A stretch of 64,000 bases of DNA from Parvimonas sp015257355 (GTDB lineage: Bacteria > Bacillota > Clostridia > Tissierellales > Peptoniphilaceae), in assembly GCF_050262165.1 (NCBI RefSeq), contig NZ_CP189844.1. One strand, given 5' to 3'. The position numbers and the translations under genes are program-made. Shown here in pieces: positions 17,412 through 26,535 of this stretch; position 1 is the first letter of the stretch, and every line of letters begins with the position of its first letter. Below the pieces are notes generated by a model. That model saw only the letters and a program-made list of their open reading frames with translations, ran no database searches and was not told where the DNA came from.

Positions 17412-18390
17412 CTGGATACTCACTTCTTAGTTTCTCTAAAAATAAATTAACAACTGTTTTATAATCACCCTCTATAACGCAACCTGCAGATCTTGTGTGT
17501 CCTCCACCATTGAAATAAGAACAAACTTTTGAAACATCAACAAATTCTTTACTTCTTATACTACCTTTAAAAATATTATCGTTAATTTCTTTAAATAGAA
17601 TAGATACTTCAAATCCATTTATGTCTCTATAATAATTTACTATATCATCTACCATTTCCATAGTTAAATTAGTACCTTCAAAATCAGATTTAAACATACC
17701 AATTACAGCTACTTTATTATTAAAATATAAGTCAGCTCTAGCTATTAATTTATTCTTTAACATTTCAACTTCAAAACAGTTATTTTGATATAGTTTTTTA
17801 TAAATATAGTCTTTATTCGCTCCTAAATCATAAAGATTAGCACATGCTCTTAAAGTAGAAGATGTGGAGGATTCGTATAAAAATCTATACGTATCAGTAT
17901 TAATCCCTATTAACAGTGCATTTGCAACATCTTTTGAAATATTAAAATTAAATTCTTTAAATAAATTATATATTATTTCACAAGTTGAACTCATGTTAGG
18001 AAATACATAATTTAAATCTCCAAAAAAATTATTAGTCTTATGATGATCTATATTAATTATTTTTTTAGCTCTTTTTCTAAAAAGTTCACCAATATCTCCA
18101 GGTCTATCTATTTCTCCACAGTCAACATATATTAACAAATCTAAATCCTGTTCTGAAACTTCTTTTATATTTACAAGAGTATCTAAAAATAGTATATTAC
18201 TTGGAAATTCATCAACTTTTATTCCAAATATTGATTTATCTAAATTTTCCCTTATACCAAGAATTATAGAAATTGTAGATCCAATATTGTCTCCATCAGG
18301 ATTTTTATGTGAGATTACTCCAATTTTACTTGAAGATTTTATCAATCCTAATATTTCTTCAGGACTATTATTCATCTTCATTATTACCAT
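17401..18390 (-). CDS. nrnA: DHH-family oligoribonuclease / pAp phosphatase NrnA
   Basis: Bifunctional enzyme that degrades nanoRNAs and dephosphorylates 3'-phosphoadenosine 5'-phosphate. 329 residues. DHH-domain motifs are visible: SHKNPDGDNIGS (residues about 27-38), YVDCGEIDRPGD, IDHHKTN (near residue 119) and the DHHA1 motif FNGGGHTRSAG near the C-terminus. Several in-frame ATGs lie within the first six codons and the start overlaps rbfA, so the N-terminus is uncertain by five residues. Located between rbfA and truB as in many Firmicutes. Confidence 0.93.
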   Translation of the reverse strand: MVIMKMNNSPEEILGLIKSSSKIGVISHKNPDGDNIGSTISIILGIRENLDKSIFGIKVDEFPSNILFLDTLVNIKEVSEQDLDLLIYVDCGEIDRPGDIGELFRKRAKKIINIDHHKTNNFFGDLNYVFPNMSSTCEIIYNLFKEFNFNISKDVANALLIGINTDTYRFLYESSTSSTLRACANLYDLGANKDYIYKKLYQNNCFEVEMLKNKLIARADLYFNNKVAVIGMFKSDFEGTNLTMEMVDDIVNYYRDINGFEVSILFKEINDNIFKGSIRSKEFVDVSKVCSYFNGGGHTRSAGCVIEGDYKTVVNLFLEKLRSEYPDEF

Positions 18391-18760
18391 ATATTTCTCT
18401 CTTTTCTCTATCTTCTTTTGATACTTTTATTATTAACTCGTTCATTAATGCTGCTTTTTCAAAAGATTCATCAAGTTTAAAAACTAATTTAGGAGTATGT
18501 CTTAAATCTAAGGTTTCTGAAATTCTTTTTTTCATAAAACCTGTAGCACTTTCTAGTCCTTTTATAGTTTTATCTTTAGTTTTTTCATCTCCAAAAATAC
18601 CAATGCTAACGTAACAAATTCCTAAATCATTTGTTACGCTAACTTTGGTAATATTTGTAATAGATGGATCTATTCTATTATCTTTAATACCGTTGTAAAT
18701 AGCATCTGATAAAACTCTATTAATTTCAGATTCAATTCTTCCAAGTCTTTTTATATTCAT
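18368..18760 (-). CDS. rbfA: Ribosome-binding factor A
   Basis: Cold-shock protein needed for late 30S maturation and 16S 5'-end processing. 130 residues, KH-type fold. The start LGRIESEINRVLSDAI, the central VTNDLGICYVSIGIFG and the C-terminal LRHTPKLVFKLDESFEKA match the family. It lies 8 bp after infB and overlaps nrnA by 23 bp. Confidence 0.94.
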   Translation of the reverse strand: MNIKRLGRIESEINRVLSDAIYNGIKDNRIDPSITNITKVSVTNDLGICYVSIGIFGDEKTKDKTIKGLESATGFMKKRISETLDLRHTPKLVFKLDESFEKAALMNELIIKVSKEDREKREIYGNNEDE

Positions 18761-18768
18761 AAAAACCT

Positions 18769-21447
18769 CTATCTTTCAACTTCCTTATCAATATAAGCTT
18801 CAATTATATCAGTTTCTTTTAAATCATTATAATTAGAAATTCCCAATCCACCTTCATATCCAGTTAAAAGTTCTTTAGCATCATCTTTAAATCTCTTCAA
18901 CGAACTTATTTCTCCTTCATGAAGAATAATTCCATCTCTAAGAAGTCTTACTTTTGCATTTCTAGTTATCTTTCCATTTAAAACGTATACTCCAGCGACA
19001 GTACCAATTCCTGGAACTTTAAAAGTAGCTCTAACTTCAGCTCTACCAATTACTTCTTCAACAAAAGTAGGAGCTAACATTCCTTTTACTGCTAATTTAA
19101 TATCTTCTATTGCATCATATATAACTCTATATGTTCTTACATCTACATTTTCATGTCTTGATAAATCTATGGCTCCTTGTGAAGGTCTAACATTAAATCC
19201 AATAATAATAGCATTACTTGCTGCTGCAAGCATTACATCAGATTCATTTATACCACCAACAGCTCCATGTATTATATTAACTTTTACTTCTTCATTACTT
19301 AGTTTTTCTAACGAATTTTTAACAGCATCAACTGTTCCTCTAACATCTGTCTTAATAATAATTTTTATTTCTTTTAAATTTCCATCTTGTATCTTATCAA
19401 ACAAATCATCTAATGATACTTTATTTCCAGAAGCTATCATATTTTCTTTTTGAACATTAATGATCCTTTGAGCATAACCTCTTGCTGTTTTTTCATCTTT
19501 AACAGCATAAATAAAACTTCCTGCTTCAGGTACTTCTGATAACCCTAAAATAACAGCTGGTGTTGATGGAGTTGCTTTTTTAATTTTCTTTCCTTTATCA
19601 TCAAACATCGCTCTTATTCTACCAGTAGAAGTCCCTGAAATTACCATATCACCAGAATTAAGAGTACCTTTTTGAACTAAAATTGTAGCAACCGGACCTC
19701 TTCCTTTATCAAGCTGAGCTTCAATTACTGTACCTATAGCCATTCTGTTTGGGTTTGCTTTTAATTCTTCAACTTCTGCAACCATAAGAACCATTTCTAG
19801 TAATTCATCAATTCCTTGTCCAGTTTTTGCAGATACTGGCATTGTTATTACATCTCCACCCCAATCTTCAGGTAACAAACCGTTATCTGCTAATTCAGTT
19901 TTTACTCTTTCAGGATTTGCTCCATCTTTATCCATTTTATTTATAGCAACAATTATTGGAACTCCTGCCGCTTTTGAATGGTTTATTGCTTCTATAGTTT
20001 GAGGCATAACACCATCATCAGCAGCTACTACTAAAATAGAAATATCAGTTACTTTTGCACCTCTTGATCTCATAGCTGTAAAAGCTTCGTGACCTGGAGT
20101 ATCTAAAAATACAATTTTGCTATTATTTACGTTTACTGTATATGCACCAATATGTTGTGTAATACCACCAGCTTCTTGAGTTGTAACTTTAGATTTTCTA
20201 ATATAATCTAATAAAGATGTTTTTCCATGATCGACATGGCCCATTACTGTTACAACCGGTGGTCTTGTTACTAAATCTTCTTTTTTATCTTCGTAATCTA
20301 GAGAAAGAATTTCATTCTCTTCTGTTATTTCTGGAGTTTCTAAGACAGTTACTTTTCCAAATTCTTCTGCTATTAAACTTGCACAATCAAAATCAATTTC
20401 TTGATTTATTCCTGCCATTACACCAAGTGATATTAATTTTGAAATAACTTGTGAACTATTAACTCCTAATGCTTCAGAAAATTCCTTAACTGTTATACTT
20501 TCAGGGATTTTAATTTCTCCAGTATTTTCTACTTTATTTTCAAATTCTAAATCACTATCACTTTTAGTTTTATGATTAGCTTTATTCTTCTTTTTTGCTG
20601 GTTTTAAAATAATATTTGGATTTCTATCTTCTCTCTTCTTATGTTCGTTTATAGACTTATTTTTTTTGTTCTTTTCTTGACCTTGTAAATGAGTTTTTCT
20701 TGCATCTCTTTTTTCAATAGCAGGATCAACAACTTCTACCACATCATCTAAAAATTCTCTTTTTCTATCATCAAATTTCTTTCCAAAATCTTTTTTATCT
20801 TTATTATAAGGTCTATTGTCTTTGTTGAAGCCTTCTTTCTTATCTTTATTATAAGGTCTATTGTCTTTGTTGAAGCCTTCTTTTTTATCTTTATTATATG
20901 GTCTATTGTCTTTGTTGAAGCCTTCTTTCTTATCTTTATTATATGGTCTATTGTCTTTGTTGAAGCCTTCTTTCTTATCTTTATTATATGGTCTATTGTC
21001 TTTGTTGAAGCCTTCCTTCTTATCTTTATTATATGGTCTATTGTCTTTGTTGAAGCCTTCCTTCTTATCTTTATTATATGATCTATTGTCTTTGTTGAAG
21101 CCTTCTTTCTTATCTTTATTGTATGGCCTATTATCTTTGTTATAACCTTCTTTTTTATCTTTGTTATAGCTTTCTTCTAAATTTTTATTATCTTTATTAA
21201 AATTTTCTTTTCTATCCTTATTAAAACTATTTTTTTTATCTTCAGTTTTAACTTCCTTTTTTTCTTCCTTTTTTGATTTTTCAGATTCAAGTTTTCTAAA
21301 ATGTCCTATTACTACTTCTAAATCTTTACCTTCAAGAATTGACATATGACTTTTAACATCAACTCCTAAACCAGTAATTATATTAATTAATTCCTTGCTT
21401 TGTAAATTTAAACCTTTTGCAAGTTCATGTACTCTAACTTTACTCAT
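18769..21447 (-). CDS. infB: Translation initiation factor IF-2 with repeat-rich linker
   Basis: GTPase that brings fMet-tRNA to the 30S subunit and promotes subunit joining. 892 residues. Residues 1-50 are an N-terminal IF2_N domain (MSKVRVHELAKGLNLQSKEL). Residues about 55-285 form a Lys/Asn/Asp-rich linker containing eight 15-residue repeats. A second IF2_N-like domain at about 320-375 precedes the G domain: GHVDHGKTSLLD (G1, near 405), DTPGHEAF (G3), NKMDK (G4). Domains II-IV follow. IF-2 linkers vary widely between species, so the repeat need not affect function. The ylxQ gene usually found between ylxR and infB is missing. Confidence 0.97.
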   Translation of the reverse strand: MSKVRVHELAKGLNLQSKELINIITGLGVDVKSHMSILEGKDLEVVIGHFRKLESEKSKKEEKKEVKTEDKKNSFNKDRKENFNKDNKNLEESYNKDKKEGYNKDNRPYNKDKKEGFNKDNRSYNKDKKEGFNKDNRPYNKDKKEGFNKDNRPYNKDKKEGFNKDNRPYNKDKKEGFNKDNRPYNKDKKEGFNKDNRPYNKDKKEGFNKDNRPYNKDKKDFGKKFDDRKREFLDDVVEVVDPAIEKRDARKTHLQGQEKNKKNKSINEHKKREDRNPNIILKPAKKKNKANHKTKSDSDLEFENKVENTGEIKIPESITVKEFSEALGVNSSQVISKLISLGVMAGINQEIDFDCASLIAEEFGKVTVLETPEITEENEILSLDYEDKKEDLVTRPPVVTVMGHVDHGKTSLLDYIRKSKVTTQEAGGITQHIGAYTVNVNNSKIVFLDTPGHEAFTAMRSRGAKVTDISILVVAADDGVMPQTIEAINHSKAAGVPIIVAINKMDKDGANPERVKTELADNGLLPEDWGGDVITMPVSAKTGQGIDELLEMVLMVAEVEELKANPNRMAIGTVIEAQLDKGRGPVATILVQKGTLNSGDMVISGTSTGRIRAMFDDKGKKIKKATPSTPAVILGLSEVPEAGSFIYAVKDEKTARGYAQRIINVQKENMIASGNKVSLDDLFDKIQDGNLKEIKIIIKTDVRGTVDAVKNSLEKLSNEEVKVNIIHGAVGGINESDVMLAAASNAIIIGFNVRPSQGAIDLSRHENVDVRTYRVIYDAIEDIKLAVKGMLAPTFVEEVIGRAEVRATFKVPGIGTVAGVYVLNGKITRNAKVRLLRDGIILHEGEISSLKRFKDDAKELLTGYEGGLGISNYNDLKETDIIEAYIDKEVER
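20788..21150 (-). repeat. Eight tandem 45-bp units inside infB
   Basis: Each unit encodes EGFNKDNRPYNKDKK (15 residues; one has Ser for Pro, and the outermost copy has Tyr for Phe). Inner copies differ by only one or a few bases while the outer copies have drifted more, a pattern of recent unit-by-unit expansion. Copy number changes keep the reading frame, so length variation between strains is expected. Confidence 0.93.
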
Positions 21448-21462
21448 ACTAGCACCCCTTTG

Positions 21463-21732
21463 CTATTCAATAGAATCTACATATCTTTTCAGTTCGTCAT
21501 AAAATTCACTATTTATCTCTGATTCTAATGCAACATTTAACCTCTTATTCTTCTTAGCCTTATCTATACATTTACTAGAATTACAAATATAAGCACCTCT
21601 TCCGTTCTTTTTACCTGAAATATCTAGTAAAATACCTTCTTCTTTATTATTTACAATTCTTAATAATTCTTTCTTTTCTTTTTGTTCACCACAGGAAACA
21701 CATTTTCTCATAGGAATTTTCTTTGCTTTCAT
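21463..21732 (-). CDS. rnpM: RNase P modulator RnpM (YlxR, DUF448)
   Basis: 89 residues. The family block RKCVSCGEQKEKKELLRIV (residues 9-27) with its two Cys, and the later NGRGAYIC with SSKCID, form a small RNA-binding fold. YlxR of Bacillus subtilis has been described as binding RNase P RNA and modulating its activity, hence the name RnpM. It lies between nusA and infB, its normal place, spaced 8 and 15 bp. Regulation of rnpB at 1622-1942 is an inference from the family. Confidence 0.9.
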   Translation of the reverse strand: MKAKKIPMRKCVSCGEQKEKKELLRIVNNKEEGILLDISGKKNGRGAYICNSSKCIDKAKKNKRLNVALESEINSEFYDELKRYVDSIE

Positions 21733-21740
21733 ATAATCAC

Positions 21741-22856
21741 CTATAATTCAAATCCATTATCTATAAATTCTTGTTCTCCATCAAAACCTACTTCAATATT
21801 TCCATTTCTTAAATCTTCTTTATACTTTTCTAATCCTTTAATATCTATTCTCCAATTAGTTAATTTAGCTGCTAATCTAGCATTTTGTCCTTCTTTTCCT
21901 ATCGCTAATGATAATTGAGAATCTGGTACAATAATTCTTGCTCTATTTTCACTTTCATTTGTAAAAACTGCTATAACTTCTGAAGGACTAAGAGAGTTAG
22001 ATAAATATTCTTTTACATCTTTACTAAAAACAATAATATCTATTTTTTCTCCTTTTAATTCATTTATAATTGAACTTACTCTTGATCTCTTATATCCTAC
22101 ACATGCACCTACAGGATCAACATCTTCATTTTTAGAAAAAACGGAAATTTTTGTTCTACTACCTGGTTCTCTAGCAATTGACTGTATTTCTACCGTTCCA
22201 TCTAATATTTCAGGAACTTCTAATTCGAATAATCTTAAAACAAAATTAACATCTGATCTAGAAAGCAAAACTTGTGCCCCTTTTGTTGTGTTTTTTACTT
22301 CCTTAACATAAAATTTTAATCTTTCACCAACACGATAAACTTCATTCTTAATTTGTTCAGGTGGTGTTACAATTGCTTCAAGTTTTCCAAGATTTACAAA
22401 TAAATTGTTTCTATCAATTCGTTGAATTTGTCCGGAAATAAGTTCTCTTTCTTTATCTTGGAAATCATTGTATATTACTTCTCTCTCTGCATCTTTAATT
22501 TTTTGTATTACAATATTTCTTGCAGTTTGAGCAGCAACTCTTCCAAAATCCATAGTTTTAAGTTTAATTGAAACTTCATCACCGATAGAATACTTTGAAC
22601 TAATCGCTTTAGCATCTTCCAAAGATATCTCCGTTATATTATCTTCAACGACTTCAACTACTGTTTTTAATGAAAATAATTCGACTTTACCATTTGTTCT
22701 ATTAATATTTATTTTTACATTTTCATACTCGCCAAAGTTTTTTTCATAACTTTTTAAAAGTGCTTTTTCTAATGAATCAAAAATTATTTCTTTTGATACA
22801 CCTTTATCACGTTCTATTTCATCTAATGCTCTTAAAAAATCTGTTGTTCCTTTCAT
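21741..22856 (-). CDS. nusA: Transcription termination/antitermination factor NusA
   Basis: Binds RNA polymerase and nascent RNA, affecting pausing, termination and antitermination. 371 residues, the short Firmicute form without C-terminal acidic repeats. The N-terminal polymerase-binding domain (residues about 1-130) is followed by an S1 domain (GQIQRIDRNNLFVNLGKLEA), then KH1 (REPGSRTKISVFS, VGACVGYKRSRV) and KH2 (VPDSQLSLAIGKEGQNARLAAKLTNW). Second gene of the rimP operon. The leader hairpin at 23369-23390 could be a target for its own action. Confidence 0.96.
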   Translation of the reverse strand: MKGTTDFLRALDEIERDKGVSKEIIFDSLEKALLKSYEKNFGEYENVKININRTNGKVELFSLKTVVEVVEDNITEISLEDAKAISSKYSIGDEVSIKLKTMDFGRVAAQTARNIVIQKIKDAEREVIYNDFQDKERELISGQIQRIDRNNLFVNLGKLEAIVTPPEQIKNEVYRVGERLKFYVKEVKNTTKGAQVLLSRSDVNFVLRLFELEVPEILDGTVEIQSIAREPGSRTKISVFSKNEDVDPVGACVGYKRSRVSSIINELKGEKIDIIVFSKDVKEYLSNSLSPSEVIAVFTNESENRARIIVPDSQLSLAIGKEGQNARLAAKLTNWRIDIKGLEKYKEDLRNGNIEVGFDGEQEFIDNGFEL

Positions 22857-22866
22857 AATTAACTCC

Positions 22867-23331
22867 TTAAATTTCTATTTGTGATTTTATTATTGCTATA
22901 TCTTTTCTATAAAGAACAACTTCTGATTGCCCCACATTCAAAGTTAAGTTTTCTTTATCAAAAGATTTTAAGTATCCAATAAACTCTTTTTCATTATTTA
23001 TCTTTTTATAACACTTTACTAATATCTTCTTATCAATATATTTCAATAATTGTTCATCGCTTTTTATTTCTCTCTCAGCACCAGGAGATGAAACTTCTAA
23101 GAAATATGAATCATCTATTGGATCTACTTCATCTAGCCAATCGCTAACAAGATTACTAGCTATCTCACAAGAATCTAAATCAACACCGTCATCTTTATCA
23201 ATATATATCCTTAGTACATTTCCCTTAGGTTCCTTAACATACTCTACATCAACAAAATAAATACCTTTTTCAAGAAATAACTTAGTAAAGGTATCCTCAA
23301 TAGTTTTTAATAATTCATTTTCTTTTTTCAA
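22867..23331 (-). CDS. rimP: Ribosome maturation factor RimP
   Basis: Assists assembly of the 30S head. 154 residues with the two-domain fold: an N-terminal alpha/beta domain (VDVEYVKEPKGNVLRIYID, then ISPID-type block VDPIDDSYFLEVSSPGAERE, residues about 74-93) and a C-terminal SH3-like barrel. The start codon is TTG at 23331 after AAAAGGAGAT. First gene of the rimP-nusA-rnpM-infB-rbfA-nrnA-truB operon. Confidence 0.93.
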   Translation of the reverse strand: MKKENELLKTIEDTFTKLFLEKGIYFVDVEYVKEPKGNVLRIYIDKDDGVDLDSCEIASNLVSDWLDEVDPIDDSYFLEVSSPGAEREIKSDEQLLKYIDKKILVKCYKKINNEKEFIGYLKSFDKENLTLNVGQSEVVLYRKDIAIIKSQIEI

Positions 23332-23368
23332 AATTATCTCCTTTTAAACATAATTTAAACTAAAACGA

Positions 23369-23390
23369 AAGAGTGGGCTTACCCACTCTT
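23369..23390 (-). promoter_or_regulatory. GC-rich hairpin in the rimP-nusA leader (terminator or attenuator)
   Basis: AAGAGTGGG and CCCACTCTT form a nine-pair stem with a CTTA/TAAG loop, followed on the minus strand by the interrupted tract TTTCGTTTTAG. It is downstream of the upstream operon's last stop (23461) and so can end that transcript. It also lies about 20 bases after the likely start of the rimP operon promoter at 23416-23444, so it would be in that leader too. Confidence 0.7.
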
Positions 23391-23415
23391 CTCATAATAA
23401 GAATATTTTTTTATT

Positions 23416-23444
23416 ATTATAACACAAATCATATACAAAATCAA
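23416..23444 (-). promoter_or_regulatory. Promoter of the rimP-nusA-infB operon
   Basis: TTGATT and TATAAT separated by 17 bp on the minus strand, starting 16 bases beyond the stop codon at 23461-23463. It is the best promoter match in the gap. Confidence 0.6.
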
Positions 23445-23460
23445 GCAATACTATAATAAA

Positions 23461-23805
23461 TTACATATCTCTTGTTGCTATAATATCAGCACCTGTATTT
23501 AGTATATTTTTTAATACCACATCACCAACTTTAATTGGAGATGAAACTTCTAATTTATTTAATTCTCGCATGATATCAAAAATCATATTTTTCGGAATTT
23601 CTGTAGAAGTTTTTACAGGTAGTCTATTATGAATTGCGTTTTTTATCTTAATAGTTGAAGTGATAGTTCTTGTTGGAAAAGTCAACTCCTTTTTTCCGTA
23701 AGTTGCTCCTTTTGGGCACTTATTTCCAATTACTGAATAATCATTTTCTTCATCTACAGAGATTCTACACCCAACTGGACAAACAATACAAACCATATCT
23801 TTCAT
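23461..23805 (-). CDS. DUF1667 protein, third component of the GlpO-like set
   Basis: 114 residues. The N-terminal Cys pattern (MVCIVCPVGCRISVD, then GNKCPKGATYG) with four Cys suggests a small iron-sulfur or metal site. The remainder (PTRTITSTIKIKNA, RLPVKTSTEIPK) matches the DUF1667 family, which is nearly always encoded directly after the two flavoproteins found here. Spaced 2 bp from its upstream neighbour. Role inferred: electron-transfer or assembly partner of an anaerobic glycerol-3-phosphate dehydrogenase. Confidence 0.86.
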   Translation of the reverse strand: MKDMVCIVCPVGCRISVDEENDYSVIGNKCPKGATYGKKELTFPTRTITSTIKIKNAIHNRLPVKTSTEIPKNMIFDIMRELNKLEVSSPIKVGDVVLKNILNTGADIIATRDM

Positions 23806-23807
23806 TG

Positions 23808-25073
23808 TTATTCTCCCTTTTTCATTGAAATAAACACCTTATTAGTTGATACCATCTCAAATTGTTTTTTTGTTAATGTAATTTTCTCCATTTCAGCAGG
23901 TGCAACATGAGGTTTTTTAAATTCTTTTAGTATTTTACCATCTTCATCAGTAACTGAAATAATTACATTTTTTTCAACACTTTTAACTCTAAAAAATATT
24001 TCAAGCTTACTATCCATATTTTCAACTCTAACTTTTTGTGGAACAGTATAAAAAATGCCTTCTCCATTATTAATTTCAATAGTAGTTACTTTAGAATTAG
24101 AAATACCATTAATATACTTCGCAGCTGATCTTCCAGCTTTTTGACTTTCTCCAGTAACAAAATCAACTAAATCATGTACATGACATACATTTCCACACGC
24201 AAAAACTCCATCCATACTTGTTTCCATATTTTCAAATACAAATGCACCTTTTGTTCTCGTATCAATATTAATTCCTACTTCTCTAGTAATTTCATTTTCT
24301 GGAATTAGTCCAACAGATAATAAAAGTGTATCACATTCTAATTCTATTTCTGTACCTTTAATTGGCATTCTATTATCATCAACTTTACTTATGACAACTT
24401 TTTCTAGTCTACATTTACCTACTATATCAGTAACAGTATGAGACAATAGTAAAGGAATATTATAGTCATGTAAACATTGAACAATATTTCTTGCTAATCC
24501 ATTAGAATATGGCATAAGTTCAACACAAGCAATAACTTCAGCCCCTTCTAAAGCTAATCTTCTTGCCATTATTAATCCAATATCACCAGAGCCTAAAATA
24601 ACTATTTTTTTTCCACACATAAGACCTTGCATATTTACATACATTTGTGCTGAACCAGCTGTTAAAACTCCAGAAGGTCTATCACCTGGAATTGAAATAG
24701 CACCTCTTGTTCTCTCTCTACATCCCATTGCAAGTATGATAGCTTTAGATTTAATAATTTGATAGCCATAATCTTTACTTACTGCCTGTATAATTTTTTC
24801 ATTATTAAACTCTAATACCATTGTATTTAATCTAATTTCAACTTTGTACTCTTTAGCTAAATCTATAAATCTCTGTGCGTATTCTGGTCCTGTAAGTTCC
24901 TCTTTGAAATAATGAAGTCCAAAACCGTTATGAATACACTGATTTAATATTCCACCAGCTTCTTTATCTCTTTCTAAAATTAAAACTTTATCTATTCCAT
25001 TTTTCTTAGCTTCACAAGCAGCGGCAAGTCCTGCTGGGCCACCTCCTATTACAACCAAATCATAAAATTCCAT
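23808..25073 (-). CDS. FAD/NAD(P)-dependent oxidoreductase, partner of the glycerol-3-phosphate dehydrogenase
   Basis: 421 residues. The FAD-binding GGGPAGLAAACEA (residues about 9-21), the NAD(P)-binding second Rossmann motif VILGSGDIGLIMARRLALEGA (split near residue 155) and the FAD motif GVFACGNVCHVHD (near 290) define a two-dinucleotide-binding flavoprotein of the thioredoxin-reductase-like type. It lacks a redox CxxC pair. In clostridial three-gene sets it follows the GlpA-like subunit and probably passes electrons to or from NAD(P). Stop and start of neighbouring genes are 1-2 bp apart. Confidence 0.88.
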   Translation of the reverse strand: MEFYDLVVIGGGPAGLAAACEAKKNGIDKVLILERDKEAGGILNQCIHNGFGLHYFKEELTGPEYAQRFIDLAKEYKVEIRLNTMVLEFNNEKIIQAVSKDYGYQIIKSKAIILAMGCRERTRGAISIPGDRPSGVLTAGSAQMYVNMQGLMCGKKIVILGSGDIGLIMARRLALEGAEVIACVELMPYSNGLARNIVQCLHDYNIPLLLSHTVTDIVGKCRLEKVVISKVDDNRMPIKGTEIELECDTLLLSVGLIPENEITREVGINIDTRTKGAFVFENMETSMDGVFACGNVCHVHDLVDFVTGESQKAGRSAAKYINGISNSKVTTIEINNGEGIFYTVPQKVRVENMDSKLEIFFRVKSVEKNVIISVTDEDGKILKEFKKPHVAPAEMEKITLTKKQFEMVSTNKVFISMKKGE

Positions 25074-25074
25074 A

Positions 25075-26520
25075 TTAGCTAATTTGCTCCTCTTCTTTTG
25101 TCTTTCCAGTTATAATATAACTACCAAAATTTGTATTATATACCTCTTCCGGTGGAATATTTAATTCTCTTGAAATTATTTCTAGCACTTTAGGTCCACA
25201 AAAACCACCTAAGCAACGTCCCATGCCAGCTCCTGTTCTTTTCTTTACAGCTCCAAGTGTTCTTGGAGGTAGAGGCATCATTAAAGAGTCTATTATTTCT
25301 CCCTCAGAAACCGTAATACATCTGCATATTATATTACCATACAGTGGATTTTCTTTAATTTTTTCAGCTCTTTCTTCTGGAGACAAATGTTTAATTCTAA
25401 TTACTTTTCTACTATCGTTATAGCTATCTTTTTTAACAAAAGTTACTCCAATTTTTTTTAATATATCTAAGCACATTAAACCAATGGCAGCACATGAAGC
25501 CAATCCTGGAGATTTTATTCCAGCTAAATCAATAAAATTCTTACAAGTTTTTGCTTCTCTAATAATAAAATCCTTCTCAGTACTATTAGCTCTTAAACCA
25601 GAAAAATTATTAATATTTTCCCAATACGGAACATTAGATATTGTTTTTGAAACTTTATCTTTTACTTCGTTAAGACCTTCAAATGTTGTTGACTTATCAT
25701 CAACTATAGAATTACTTTCTGCATTTGGTCCAATAATAATATTATTATGTGATGTAGGAGCAATTAATACACCTTTTCCTACTTTTGAAGGACATTGAAA
25801 TAAAACATGTTTTACTAAATCTTTTTGACTTTTATCTAAAATGTAGTATTGACCTTTTGAAGGAAGTATTTCAAACTCTTTTTCGCAAACCATATTATGA
25901 ACTTTATCAGAATTAACTCCAGCTGCATTAACAATATATTTTGATGAGTAAGTATTATCTTTAGTTTTTACAATAAAATTATCCCTTACTTTTTCTATAC
26001 TAGTTACCTCACTGTCTAACTTAATTTCTACCCCATTAGAAACTGCAACTTGTGACATCGCTATACACAATTCCCAAGGATCAATAACTCCAGCACCAGG
26101 TGAAAATAGCGCTTTGGTAACTGTTTTATTTATATTTGGTTCAATTCTTTCAACATCTAATTTATCAATAATTTTTAAATTTTCTACACCATTTTTAATT
26201 CCATTATCTAGTAATTTTTCTAAAGTTTTTTCATCTTCTTCATTAAATGCTAAAACTAAAGAACCACATTCATTATATTGAACATCTAATTTTTTTACAA
26301 TATCTTTAATCCTTCTTGAACCTTCAACGTTAAGTTTTGCCATTAATGTTCCTGGTTCCGGATCATAACCTGAATGAAGTATACCGCTATTTGCTTTTGT
26401 GGTTCCCTCAGCAACATCTATTTCTTTCTCTAACACTAAAACTTTTAGATGATACTTTGATAATTCATATGCAACATTACTTCCTATTACTCCACAACCG
26501 ATTACTATAATATCATACAT
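25075..26520 (-). CDS. glpA: Anaerobic glycerol-3-phosphate dehydrogenase-like flavoprotein with BFD-type [2Fe-2S] domain
   Basis: 481 residues. The DAO-type FAD motif is IVIGCGVIGSNVAYELSKY (residues about 5-23), with the substrate-side block TTKANSGILHSGY. Residues about 400-470 form a BFD-like iron-sulfur domain: ICRCITVSEGEI and MGRCLGGFCGPKVL supply four Cys. This layout is that of the GlpA-like subunit of clostridial glycerol-3-phosphate oxidation; relatives act on other 2-hydroxy acids, so the substrate is inferred. First of a three-gene cluster. No glpK or glpF is in the window. Confidence 0.85.
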   Translation of the reverse strand: MYDIIVIGCGVIGSNVAYELSKYHLKVLVLEKEIDVAEGTTKANSGILHSGYDPEPGTLMAKLNVEGSRRIKDIVKKLDVQYNECGSLVLAFNEEDEKTLEKLLDNGIKNGVENLKIIDKLDVERIEPNINKTVTKALFSPGAGVIDPWELCIAMSQVAVSNGVEIKLDSEVTSIEKVRDNFIVKTKDNTYSSKYIVNAAGVNSDKVHNMVCEKEFEILPSKGQYYILDKSQKDLVKHVLFQCPSKVGKGVLIAPTSHNNIIIGPNAESNSIVDDKSTTFEGLNEVKDKVSKTISNVPYWENINNFSGLRANSTEKDFIIREAKTCKNFIDLAGIKSPGLASCAAIGLMCLDILKKIGVTFVKKDSYNDSRKVIRIKHLSPEERAEKIKENPLYGNIICRCITVSEGEIIDSLMMPLPPRTLGAVKKRTGAGMGRCLGGFCGPKVLEIISRELNIPPEEVYNTNFGSYIITGKTKEEEQIS

Positions 26521-26535
26521 CTTTTGTATCTCCTA

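Noticed and set aside
20861..21145. Plus-strand Leu/Ser-rich repeat ORF
   Set aside because: It is the antisense reading of the 45-bp infB repeat, with no ribosome-binding site or promoter; the minus strand encodes the conserved IF-2.
20788..21150. CRISPR-like array
   Set aside because: The units are contiguous with no spacers, stay in frame and encode an IF-2 linker; no cas gene is near.
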